The notes beneath the pieces are model-generated. The model ran no database searches, was not told the DNA's origin, and saw only the letters and a program-made list of their open reading frames with translations. A DNA stretch of 38,457 nucleotides from Lachnospiraceae bacterium (GTDB taxonomy: Bacteria; Bacillota; Clostridia; Lachnospirales; Lachnospiraceae), in NCBI GenBank assembly GCA_021770245.1, contig JAETRI010000036.1, positions 1 through 38,457 of the forward strand. Reading direction: 5' to 3'. Positions 7,360 to 14,675 of the stretch are shown piece after piece. The first letter of the stretch is position 1. Each line of letters begins with the position of its first letter. The translations under genes were made by a program, and so were the position numbers.

Positions 7360-8019
7360 ATGAAACTTCCGCAGAAATTCCCTCTCCGATTGGCTATGAC
7401 CGTCGGCGGGGTTGTTCTTTGTGCGTTGGCCGTGGGTTTTTTTAAGTGTTCCCTTTTCGGCGTTGACCCGTTCCAGTGCCTGGCACAGGGAAGCTGGGGC
7501 CGCTTTTTCGGCGGGATGTCCTATGGGAGCTATTATACGATCCTGTGTTTGATCATGCTGGCGGCCGATCTGTTCCTGGATCGGCATTACATAGGCATTG
7601 CCACTTTTATCAACCTCTTTCTGACGGGTTATATTGCGGATTTTTCCCAGGCTGCGATCAATCGCCTCCTGCCTTCCCCATCGCTGGTCGTGCGTGTGGC
7701 GCTTCTTCTCATCGGGGTAGTGGTGATGTGTTTTGCCGCTTCGCTGTATATGACCTCCGATCTGGGCGTATCCGTTTATGACGCGCTTCCCATCATCATT
7801 TCCAACCGGAGCGGGAAGCCCTTCCGGTTCTGCCGGATCGGCAGTGACTTAATCTGCGTAATCGTCGGGACGCTCTGCGGGCTCCTTCCGGGACTGGGGA
7901 CCCTGGTTACGGCGTTTTTTATGGGGCCCATGATTGAATTTTTTAACAATGTGTTTTCCAGGCCGCTTCTGTACGGAAAGCGGGCGGCGGAAAATGACGG
8001 GAGCAAGATTGATTTCTGA
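7360..8019 (+). CDS. YczE/YitT-like integral membrane protein
   Basis: A 219-residue membrane protein of the YczE/YyaS/YitT type. Hydrophobic helices are visible around LAMTVGGVVLCALAVGFF, YTILCLIMLAADLFL, ATFINLFLTGYIADF, VALLLIGVVVMCFAASLYM and LICVIVGTLCGLLPGLG. Known relatives have five or six helices; the function is unclear (some are linked to transport or surfactin production). It starts at ATG behind GGGGATAAAAG. Its last residues (GSKIDF) are encoded at the edge of the repeat array that follows. Confidence 0.85.
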   Translation: MKLPQKFPLRLAMTVGGVVLCALAVGFFKCSLFGVDPFQCLAQGSWGRFFGGMSYGSYYTILCLIMLAADLFLDRHYIGIATFINLFLTGYIADFSQAAINRLLPSPSLVVRVALLLIGVVVMCFAASLYMTSDLGVSVYDALPIIISNRSGKPFRFCRIGSDLICVIVGTLCGLLPGLGTLVTAFFMGPMIEFFNNVFSRPLLYGKRAAENDGSKIDF

Positions 8020-8024
8020 TTGGA

Positions 8025-8189
8025 ATGCGCGCTAAAGCGCGCGGACGGGATCAAGATTGAAAATCAAGATTTTCAATCTCCCTGATTAGGATGCGCGCTA
8101 AAGCGCGCAGACGGGAGCAAGATTGAAAATCAAGATTTTCAATCTCCCTGATTAGAATGCGCGCCAAAGCGCGCAGACGGGAGCCAGGT
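8025..8189. repeat. Tandem 66-base palindromic units ending at the nrdR ribosome site
   Basis: Three copies start at 8025, 8091 and 8157 with an exact 66-base period; the third is cut after its first half. Each unit is a GC hairpin (TGCGCGC, YAAA, GCGCGC), then GACGGGA(G), then an AT-rich hairpin AGATTGAAAAT/ATTTTCAATCT (8054-8079 in the first), then CTCCCTGATTAG. The last unit ends with GGGAGCCAGGT directly before the nrdR ATG, so its GGGAG is the Shine-Dalgarno. Confidence 0.9.
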
Positions 8190-8654
8190 ATGAAGTGTCC
8201 CTTTTGCAGTCATGAGAATACGAGGGTGATAGATTCCCGTCCCGCGGATGAGAATAATTCCATCCGGCGCCGCCGGGTGTGCGACGAGTGCGGCAAACGG
8301 TTTACCACCTATGAGAAAATCGAGACGATTCCCCTGATCGTTATTAAAAAGGACGACAACAGGGAGAGCTATGATCGTACGAAGATCGAAGCGGGTGTAC
8401 TGCGCGCCTGCCATAAACGTCCGGTGAGCGCCAATCAGATTTCCAGGCTGGTGGACGAGGTGGAGACGGATATTTTCAGCAGGGAAGAAAAGGAGATCCC
8501 CAGCCAGGTGATCGGTGAGCTGGTGATGGACCGCATGAAGGATCTGGACGCGGTGGCCTATGTGCGTTTCGCGTCGGTGTACCGGGAATTCAAGGATATC
8601 AATACCTTCATGGACGAGCTGAAAAAGGTGATGGGGGCGAAGGAGTCGGTTTGA
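8190..8654 (+). CDS. nrdR: Transcriptional repressor NrdR
   Basis: The zinc-ribbon/ATP-cone repressor of ribonucleotide reductase genes, 154 residues, typical length. The zinc ribbon uses Cys3 and Cys6 (MKCPFCSH) and Cys31 and Cys34 (VCDECGKRF); the ATP cone covers about residues 46-136 (IVIKKDDNRESYDRTKI onward). Start ATG 8190 was chosen because the conserved family N-terminus begins here and GGGAG precedes it; a longer frame from 8157 only translates the repeat. The stop overlaps the next gene's TTG start. Confidence 0.97.
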   Translation: MKCPFCSHENTRVIDSRPADENNSIRRRRVCDECGKRFTTYEKIETIPLIVIKKDDNRESYDRTKIEAGVLRACHKRPVSANQISRLVDEVETDIFSREEKEIPSQVIGELVMDRMKDLDAVAYVRFASVYREFKDINTFMDELKKVMGAKESV

Positions 8655-10069
8655 ATAATAGGGAAAAACTGGATTGGAAGGTCTTCTTTCAGGCGGTGGT
8701 CACCATCGCACTGCCTATCGCGTTTCAGAATTTTCTGTCCACCACCGCGAGTATGGTGGATACAATCATGATCGGGAGCCAGGGCGAATTGTCGGTGGCG
8801 GCGGTGGGAATCTGTTCCCAGATCACGTCCCTGTTTTTTTCCTGCTATTTCGGATTCGCCGGAGGAGCGCTGCTCTTCTTTTCCCAATATTGGGGCGCGG
8901 ACAACAGCAAAGGGATTAACAGGACCTTTGGCCTGTCCCTGGCCTGTATGCTGGTGGTGGCGCTGGCGTTCGGCGGGGTGGCGGTGAGCCATCCCGGCTT
9001 TCTGTTGCGGATCTATACGGACAAAGAGAATATCATTGCGGTGGGGATCCCCTATATACGGATTGTAGGTTTCGCCTATCCTCTCCAGGTAATGGCGCTG
9101 ATCATCAGTTTCCTGATGCGCTCCACGGAACGGGTGAAGGCCCCGCTTGTATGTTCCGTTCTGGCGCTTCTGACCAATTTCGTGCTGAACTGGATCCTGA
9201 TCTACGGAAGGTTTGGGATGCCCCGGATGGGTGCGGCCGGCGCAGCCGTGGGAACCCTGGTTTCCGGCATGGTGAATCTGGCCGGGCTTTTGTTGTTTTT
9301 GTGCAGAGACAAAAGCGCCGTGACGATTCGGCTTCGGGATATGTTCTCCTGGGGCGAGGGGTTCTCGGTGACTTATCTGAAGAAATGCCTGCCGATCATC
9401 TGCAACGAATTGTTTTACGGGATCGGGCAGATGCTGATCAATATCGTAATTGGCCATCAGGCGGAGGCGGCCATCGCTGCCATGGCGGCTTTCCGGGTGC
9501 TGGAGGGATTCGTGTTCGCTTTCTTCGGCGGCTTGGCGGATGCCAGTTCCGTTGTGGTAGGAAAGGAAGTGGGCGCGGGAAATCATATGAGAGGGTATCA
9601 GTATGTGAAGGGATTTGCCCTGTTATGCCCGGCCATTACCTTCTGCATCACCGGCGTGGGATTTTTGTTCAACCGGCCGCTCCTGGGGCTGTTCGGGCTG
9701 GGGGCGGAAGCCATGTATTACGGAAAATATATGATCCTGATCTACCTGGCGGCCGGAACGATCCGTACCTGCAATTACATCATGAACAGTTGCTACCGGG
9801 CTGGGGGAGAAGCCGTATTCGGGACCGTACTGGAAATCGTATGTCTGTTTTCCATCAGCGTGCCGGCCACCTGGATTGCTGGAATGGTCCTGCACCTTCC
9901 GTTTTTGGCCGTATTTTCCTTCCTGTATACGGACGAGCTGATCCGGCTGGCTTTTGAGATATGGTATACCGCAGGGGGCAAATGGGTGAAACCTGTGACG
10001 GAAGAGGGGCGGCGGGCGCTGCCTGCTTTCCGGGAGGAACTGGCCGGCAGGAGAAAGAAGCAGGCCTGA
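8651..10069 (+). CDS. MATE family efflux transporter
   Basis: A 472-residue multidrug and toxin extrusion transporter, cation-coupled, in the cytoplasmic membrane. Two six-helix bundles are visible, from IALPIAFQNFLSTTASMVD at the start to VPATWIAGMVLHLPFLAVF near the end. The first helix carries the MVDTIMIG sequence usual in the family. It starts at TTG overlapping the nrdR stop codon by four bases, so translation is coupled. The hydrophilic tail ends in RRKKQA. The substrate is unknown. Confidence 0.92.
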   Translation: MNNREKLDWKVFFQAVVTIALPIAFQNFLSTTASMVDTIMIGSQGELSVAAVGICSQITSLFFSCYFGFAGGALLFFSQYWGADNSKGINRTFGLSLACMLVVALAFGGVAVSHPGFLLRIYTDKENIIAVGIPYIRIVGFAYPLQVMALIISFLMRSTERVKAPLVCSVLALLTNFVLNWILIYGRFGMPRMGAAGAAVGTLVSGMVNLAGLLLFLCRDKSAVTIRLRDMFSWGEGFSVTYLKKCLPIICNELFYGIGQMLINIVIGHQAEAAIAAMAAFRVLEGFVFAFFGGLADASSVVVGKEVGAGNHMRGYQYVKGFALLCPAITFCITGVGFLFNRPLLGLFGLGAEAMYYGKYMILIYLAAGTIRTCNYIMNSCYRAGGEAVFGTVLEIVCLFSISVPATWIAGMVLHLPFLAVFSFLYTDELIRLAFEIWYTAGGKWVKPVTEEGRRALPAFREELAGRRKKQA

Positions 10070-10105
10070 GGATTAGGGCTTCGGAAAGAAAAGGAGACGG
10101 ATAAA

Positions 10106-10150
10106 ATGGCTGCACCCATCCGGCAGGCGCAGCCGAAAGGCAGGACTTGA
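10106..10150 (+). CDS. Possible 14-residue leader peptide
   Basis: ATG behind AAGGAGACGG encodes MAAPIRQAQPKGRT and stops 32 bases before the ferredoxin-type reductase gene. A GGCTGC/GCAGCC hairpin overlaps it. It could be an attenuation leader or chance; no amino-acid bias points to a signal. Confidence 0.25.
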   Translation: MAAPIRQAQPKGRT

Positions 10151-10182
10151 TAAGCATTTTCGGAGAGGGAAAGGAGGCTGTC

Positions 10183-11343
10183 ATGAGATACAGGGAATTG
10201 GGAAAAACGGGCTTGAAGGTGAGCGAAATCGGACTGGGAGGAGAGTGGCTGGAGCGTCATAATACCGAAGAGGTGAAAGCGGTCGTCGATCGCTGCGCCC
10301 GGGCGGGAATCAATATCCTGGACTGCTGGATGTCGGAGCCGAATGTACGTTCCAATATCGGGGCGGCGCTGGAGGGCCGGCGGGAAAACTGGATCATCCA
10401 GGGGCATATCGGTTCCACCTGGCAGGGCGGCCAGTATGTGCGTACCCGCGACCTGAAGAAGGCGGAGGAGGCGTTTTCGGATCTGCTGGTCCGCATGCGC
10501 ACAGACTATATCGATCTGGGGATGATCCACTTCGTGGACGAGAAGGCGGAACTCTCCGCGATCCTGGAGGGGGAATTCCTGGAGTATGTGAAAGACTTAA
10601 AGAGGCAGGGGCGTATCCGTCATATCGGGCTGAGCACCCACAATCCGGATGTGGCAAGGCTGGCGGCCTTAAGCGGCGAGGTGGAAATGATCCTTTTTTC
10701 CGTAAATCCGGCCTTTGACATGCTTCCGGCCAGCGAAAACATCGACGAATACTTCAAGGAAGAATACGATGAGTTCATCGGCGGCATCACGCCGGAGCGC
10801 GCGCAGCTCTACCGGATCTGCGAGCGGCAGGGCGTGGGGATCACGGTGATGAAGGGATATATGGGTGGCCGGCTGTTTACGGCGGAGGCCTCGCCCTTTG
10901 GCGTGGCGCTAAGCCCGGTGCAGTGCCTGCATTATGCCCTAACCCGCCCCGCGGTGGCCAGTGTTATGGCGGGCTTCGATACGCCGGAGCACGTGGATGC
11001 GGCCGTGGCCTATGAGACGGCTTCCGAGGAAGAGAAAGACTATGCCAGCATTCTGGCCGGCGCGCCCAGGCATGCTTATTCCGGCCAGTGTACCTACTGC
11101 GGGCATTGTGCGCCCTGTCCCTCCGGCATTGATATCGCCATGGTGAACAAGCTCTATGACCTGGCGCAGATGCAGGAGGAGATCCCGGCTACCATCCGTG
11201 CCCATTATGAAGGGCTGTCTGCCAATGCCTCCCATTGCGTGGGATGCGGCGGATGCGAGACGCGATGTCCCTTCGGCGTGCATGTGGTAGAACGGATGGC
11301 CCAAACGGCGGAGCTGTTTGGGCGCGGCGAAAAGGAGGCCTGA
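10183..11343 (+). CDS. Aldo/keto reductase with C-terminal 4Fe-4S ferredoxin domain
   Basis: A 386-residue predicted oxidoreductase (COG1453-like): an aldo/keto reductase barrel (about residues 1-285) joined to a bacterial ferredoxin-type domain. The cysteine pattern is Cys303, 306, 309, 312 and Cys352, 355, 358, 362, enough for two 4Fe-4S clusters. In the barrel Asp47 and His116 of the usual tetrad are present, but where Tyr and Lys are expected there are Glu52 and QGH, so classic carbonyl reduction is doubtful. ATG 10183 has AAGGAGG in front; an upstream in-frame codon at 10147 is less likely. The HicB-like gene follows by 38 bases. Confidence 0.9.
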   Translation: MRYRELGKTGLKVSEIGLGGEWLERHNTEEVKAVVDRCARAGINILDCWMSEPNVRSNIGAALEGRRENWIIQGHIGSTWQGGQYVRTRDLKKAEEAFSDLLVRMRTDYIDLGMIHFVDEKAELSAILEGEFLEYVKDLKRQGRIRHIGLSTHNPDVARLAALSGEVEMILFSVNPAFDMLPASENIDEYFKEEYDEFIGGITPERAQLYRICERQGVGITVMKGYMGGRLFTAEASPFGVALSPVQCLHYALTRPAVASVMAGFDTPEHVDAAVAYETASEEEKDYASILAGAPRHAYSGQCTYCGHCAPCPSGIDIAMVNKLYDLAQMQEEIPATIRAHYEGLSANASHCVGCGGCETRCPFGVHVVERMAQTAELFGRGEKEA

Positions 11344-11381
11344 ATTGTCAGCCGCAGGCCGGCGGCAGAAGGTGAGGAGAG

Positions 11382-11660
11382 ATGACGTTTGTATACCCGG
11401 CGGTTTTTACGCCTGACGAGGACAAGAAAGGATATCGTGTGAGCTTCCCGGATCTGGCCTGCTGCACCGCATACGGAGCCGATCTGGAGGATGCGGTGGA
11501 TAACGCCGCGGACGCGGCTTATAACTGGATCCTGTCGGAGATGGAAGAGGAGGACTGCAGTCTGCCGTCTCAGACAGCGCCGGAGCATATCGAGTTAAAG
11601 GAAGGGGAGACGGTCCGCCAGATCATGGTGCGGGTCAAGCTTCTTCCCGATAACGATTAA
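11382..11660 (+). CDS. HicB-like protein, without HicA
   Basis: A 92-residue protein with the HicB partial RNase H-like fold: MTFVYPAVFTPDEDKKGY, then VSFPDLACCTAYGADLEDA and the helix AADAAYNWILSEMEEE. HicB proteins neutralise HicA mRNA interferases. No HicA-sized gene with a conserved GSHH-type motif lies beside it, so this is an orphan antitoxin or a housekeeping relative, which is common in this group. It has a good AGGTGAGGAGAG site. It lies 42 bases before the carboxypeptidase gene and is probably co-transcribed. Confidence 0.82.
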   Translation: MTFVYPAVFTPDEDKKGYRVSFPDLACCTAYGADLEDAVDNAADAAYNWILSEMEEEDCSLPSQTAPEHIELKEGETVRQIMVRVKLLPDND

Positions 11661-11702
11661 GAAGCCATGTCGATACAACAAATGAGGCGAGGAGATTTAC
11701 CG

Positions 11703-13277
11703 ATGAAACACAGGTTCAGGATGACAGGGACGGCGCTGGCTTTGTCGGCTGCGCTTTTGGTACTGTCCCTTCCGACGAGAATTTGGGCGGTGGAGAGCGG
11801 CAGCCCTCCGGTACAGGGAGAGGAAGCCGGAGAAGGGCAGGAAGCACAGCAGACCGGAGAGGACGGTGGGGAGGAAACGTCTCCTTCTGACGAGATGCAG
11901 GATCAGAGCTGGCCTGTCGGGCCGGGCATCGAGGGGGAGTCAGGGATCCTGATGGAGGTATCCACCGGTACGATTCTCTACAGCAAGAATATCCACGCCC
12001 AATACTATCCGGCCAGCATCACGAAGATCCTGACGTCCCTGCTCGTCATAGAAAACTGCGACATGGACGAAATCGTGACGATTCCCCACGAAGCGGTGTA
12101 CATGGACGAGGATAAGGGTTCCCATATTGCGCTGGACGAGGGAGAGGAACTGACGGTAAAGGACTGCCTGTACGGCGTACTGCTGGCCTCTGCCAACGAT
12201 GCGGCCTATGCCCTGGCGATCCATGTATCGGGCAGTATAGAAGGCTTTGCAGCCCTGATGAACAGCCGGGCGCAGGAGCTTGGATGTACGGACAGCCACT
12301 TCATGAATCCCCACGGTCTTCCCAATGAACAGCATCTAACCAGCGCCTACGATATGGCGCTGATCACCAGGGAGGCGCTCAAACATGAGGTTTTCCGGGA
12401 GATCTCCGGAACCGTATTTTATGAAATCCCTCCCTCCGAGAAGCAGCCGGACCAGATTCCCCTGTCCAACCATCACAAGATGCTTACGTCCGGCCCCTAT
12501 CATTATGACGGCGTATTTGCAGGAAAACCGGGATATACGGTGGTTGCGAAGAATACGCTGGTTACCTGTGCGGCCAGGGACGGGATGGAACTGATCTGCG
12601 TGACCATGAAAACCCAGGGGAAGCAGGTCTATGTGGACACTGCAGCCCTCTTCGACTTCGGTTTTGATTCCTTCCATAAACTGGACGTGGGGGAGAACCT
12701 GGCCGGTCTGGCTTCCGTACGCGTCCACGCAAGGACGGAGGGAGAAAAGGACGGTGAGCCTTCCTTAAAACGTCTGCCCCTGAAAGTGGCGCAGGACGGT
12801 TGTGCGGTGGTTCCTGCTCAGGTTACCTTTGCGGATCTGGATCTGGATCTGTACTATGATACGCAGAATGCCGCGCCGGGAGAGGAAGCCCTGCTGGAAT
12901 GCAGCTATGGCGGCCGGCCGGTGGGAAGCACCATGATCGCACTGGCGCTGCCCCTGACTTCGCCGGAGAGGACGCGGCCGGAGGACGCACAAAAAGCGGC
13001 TTCCCGGGTAGAGGCGGGCGAAGGGACGCAGGGGCCCGAAAGGGCGGAAAAGCCTGAAAGGGTGGAACGGAAATGGGAACTGGGCTGGCAGTATGTTGTG
13101 GCCGGGGCCGCCTTGGCAGCCGCACTGGCAGCGGCCGCTTTTCTGGCGGGCCGCAGGATGGTCTGGAAAAACCGATGGCGGAGGCGGAGCGAAAGCTTCT
13201 CTTCTTATTCCGGCTTCGGTTTCAGCTCCGGCCACAGAAGACGCAGACGAAGGAGCGGATGGCGCAGACGAAGATAA
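11703..13277 (+). CDS. D-alanyl-D-alanine carboxypeptidase, DacF type
   Basis: A 524-residue low-molecular-weight penicillin-binding protein that trims peptidoglycan stem peptides outside the membrane. Signal peptide about 1-29 (cut near RIWA/VES), then an acidic Glu/Gly-rich linker (30-75), then the peptidase domain with Ser105-x-x-Lys108 (PASITK) and Ser163-Ala-Asn165. The third motif is Lys275-Pro-Gly (AGKPGYT) instead of the usual Lys-Thr-Gly. A C5-type beta domain follows, then one membrane helix (WQYVVAGAALAAALAAAAFLA) and a very arginine-rich tail. ATG 11703 has AGGAG upstream; an earlier in-frame ATG (11667) would add 12 residues before the signal peptide. DacF-type enzymes often act in spore cortex formation. 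Confidence 0.93.
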   Translation: MKHRFRMTGTALALSAALLVLSLPTRIWAVESGSPPVQGEEAGEGQEAQQTGEDGGEETSPSDEMQDQSWPVGPGIEGESGILMEVSTGTILYSKNIHAQYYPASITKILTSLLVIENCDMDEIVTIPHEAVYMDEDKGSHIALDEGEELTVKDCLYGVLLASANDAAYALAIHVSGSIEGFAALMNSRAQELGCTDSHFMNPHGLPNEQHLTSAYDMALITREALKHEVFREISGTVFYEIPPSEKQPDQIPLSNHHKMLTSGPYHYDGVFAGKPGYTVVAKNTLVTCAARDGMELICVTMKTQGKQVYVDTAALFDFGFDSFHKLDVGENLAGLASVRVHARTEGEKDGEPSLKRLPLKVAQDGCAVVPAQVTFADLDLDLYYDTQNAAPGEEALLECSYGGRPVGSTMIALALPLTSPERTRPEDAQKAASRVEAGEGTQGPERAEKPERVERKWELGWQYVVAGAALAAALAAAAFLAGRRMVWKNRWRRRSESFSSYSGFGFSSGHRRRRRRSGWRRRR

Positions 13278-13314
13278 CGCATAGGGGTTTCCGGTCGCCG
13301 GGCCGCACGATAAC

Positions 13315-13524
13315 CGCATGAATGGCCCTGCGGCCTCTGCGACACCCCGGCCCTGCGGAGCGTGATGATCCATCGGGGACCCGCTTTCGCTCAGCCAAAA
13401 ACGCAGCGGTACTAAGCTCGCAAAGGACATGCTCGCTAAGTGCCGGCGTTTTTGGATGGTCCCCGATGGATCATCACGCTCCGCAGGGCCGGGGTGTCAC
13501 AGAGGCCGCAGGGCCATTCATGCG
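13315..13524. repeat. Near-perfect 210-base hairpin element
   Basis: Two 67-base arms (13315-13381 and 13458-13524) are complementary at 66 of 67 positions; the only mismatch is near 13340. The 76-base centre folds on through CCAAAAACGC/GCGTTTTTGG (13395-13404, 13446-13455) and CGGTACT/AGTGCCG. It lies 38 bases after the carboxypeptidase gene; a shorter relative is at 6787-6887. No open frame of interest is inside. It is likely a non-autonomous repeat element that may also act as terminator. The rest of 13278-13754 has no gene, only the promoter and operator of gntR. Confidence 0.9.
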
Positions 13525-13603
13525 CTTGTCGTACGGCTCCAAAGGGATTCGAATTTGTGTAAAACTACCAGATCGATCGAGAAAAGATTAGTGAATTGTG
13601 CTA

Positions 13604-13632
13604 TTGCAAGAAAGAGAAGATTGTGTAACAAT
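13604..13632 (+). promoter_or_regulatory. Probable promoter of the gntR gene
   Basis: TTGCAA (13604-13609), 17-base spacer, AACAAT (13627-13632). The FadR-type operator begins four bases beyond the -10, where a bound repressor would block initiation. Confidence 0.5.
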
Positions 13633-13636
13633 TAAC

Positions 13637-13647
13637 TTGTCGGACAA
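13637..13647. promoter_or_regulatory. FadR/GntR-type operator upstream of gntR
   Basis: TTGTCGGACAA is a perfect palindrome that fits the known TNGTNNNACNA pattern of FadR-subfamily GntR regulators. The core GTCGGACAACC recurs at 14579 before the binding-protein gene. Confidence 0.65.
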
Positions 13648-13754
13648 CCGATGAATTGCACTCCGAAGAAATCAATCGTAGGTTCTGTCAGAAGACCTCC
13701 GGACGGGCCGGTTACGGCGGGAGAACAGCCTTTATAGAAAAGAGACCAGGCAGA

Positions 13755-14456
13755 ATGATAAATCAGATCAGGAAAAACAACGTATCGGATCAGATCTATC
13801 AACAGATGATGGAGATGATTATCAACGGAACATGGAAAGAAGGACAGATGATTCCTTCGGAAAACGTGCTGAGTGAAGAGTTCGGCGTCAGCCGGGATTC
13901 GGTCAGGCAGTCTATCCATAAGCTGAGCGCCCTGGGCCTGTTAAAATCGAGGCAGGGGAAGGGAACCTATGTGCAGAGAGTGGATATCAGTTTCTATATG
14001 AATCTGCTGGTGCCCTCCCTTTTGCTGAACGAGAGCGACAGCATCACGGTATTGTCCTTTGCGAAGAGTATCCAGGTGGAAAGTACCAGGCTGGTGTGTC
14101 GGAACGCCACGCAGGAAGAGATATTGAATCTTCATTCCTATCTGGATCAGATGGAAGCGGAGAAGGATTATGAGGCCTATTTTAACGAGGATATGGGATA
14201 CCACAAATATCTGTCCTTCCTGACGGGCAATGTGCTCTTCATCAAGGCGATGGAGATCACAGCGGTGCTGCTGCATGAATATCTGCGGGATATCGTGGCG
14301 GTACACGGCAGTAAGAGGAGTATCGAACAGCATATGAAATGTTATCAGGCCCTGCTGGACCGGGACGAGGACAGGGCGATCAGAGTGATGGGGGAGCATT
14401 ATGATATGCTGATAGACAGAGTCATGCACTTTTTACATAAAACAGAAACGACATAA
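13755..14456 (+). CDS. GntR family regulator, FadR subfamily
   Basis: A 233-residue transcription factor. The N-terminal winged helix (about 1-75) contains NNVSDQIYQQMMEMI, MIPSENVLSEEFGVSRDSVRQSIHKL and the wing SRQGKGTYV. The C-terminal part (about 85-230) is an all-helical FCD-type ligand domain, with a DMGYHKYL motif that may carry metal-binding residues. It heads the sugar operon and has a matching operator at its own promoter and another before the binding-protein gene, so it is probably an autoregulated repressor released by a sugar or sugar phosphate. ATG 13755 was chosen because the HTH begins shortly after and AGG lies upstream; the longer frame lacks support. Confidence 0.93.
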   Translation: MINQIRKNNVSDQIYQQMMEMIINGTWKEGQMIPSENVLSEEFGVSRDSVRQSIHKLSALGLLKSRQGKGTYVQRVDISFYMNLLVPSLLLNESDSITVLSFAKSIQVESTRLVCRNATQEEILNLHSYLDQMEAEKDYEAYFNEDMGYHKYLSFLTGNVLFIKAMEITAVLLHEYLRDIVAVHGSKRSIEQHMKCYQALLDRDEDRAIRVMGEHYDMLIDRVMHFLHKTETT

Positions 14457-14576
14457 ACGGGATGCGGGAAAGGAGGGGAGGCCGCGGATGCGGAGACCGC
14501 GATGCCGTATGGCAGCAGGCGGATTTCGCACCGCGCCGCCGCAAGGGGTGCGGTAAGGGTATCATTACGCATCAAG

Positions 14577-14587
14577 ATGTCGGACAA
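14577..14587. promoter_or_regulatory. Second GntR-type operator, before the ABC genes
   Basis: ATGTCGGACAA, ten of eleven positions identical to the site at 13637-13647, with the same following bases (CC). It lies 89 bases upstream of the binding-protein start codon. A nearby ACAAGTTAA (14591-14599) is the reverse complement of TTAACTTGT at 13632-13640. Confidence 0.55.
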
Positions 14588-14644
14588 CCAACAAGTTAAG
14601 GGCCCGGATGCATATGAGGGCAGGACGGGAGAACCCCGGATTTG

Positions 14645-14671
14645 TACGCGCCAAAGTGCGCAGATGGGAGG
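14645..14671. repeat. Palindromic unit with Shine-Dalgarno, before the binding-protein gene
   Basis: ACGCGCCAAAGTGCGCAGA followed by TGGGAGG, one truncated unit of the same family as the nrdR array. Its GGGAGG is the ribosome site of the gene at 14676. A CCGCA/TGCGG hairpin (about 14539-14553) lies further upstream. Confidence 0.75.
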
Positions 14672-14675
14672 AAAA

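Noticed and set aside
8025-8189. CRISPR-like array
   Set aside because: The repeats are directly adjacent 66-base palindromic units without unique spacers, and no cas genes are near.
8558-9586. 342-codon open frame on the minus strand
   Set aside because: It lies opposite nrdR and the MATE gene, has low-complexity His/Gln/Arg composition and no family features.
11382-11660. Complete HicAB toxin-antitoxin pair
   Set aside because: Only the HicB-like protein is present; neither side has a HicA-sized gene.
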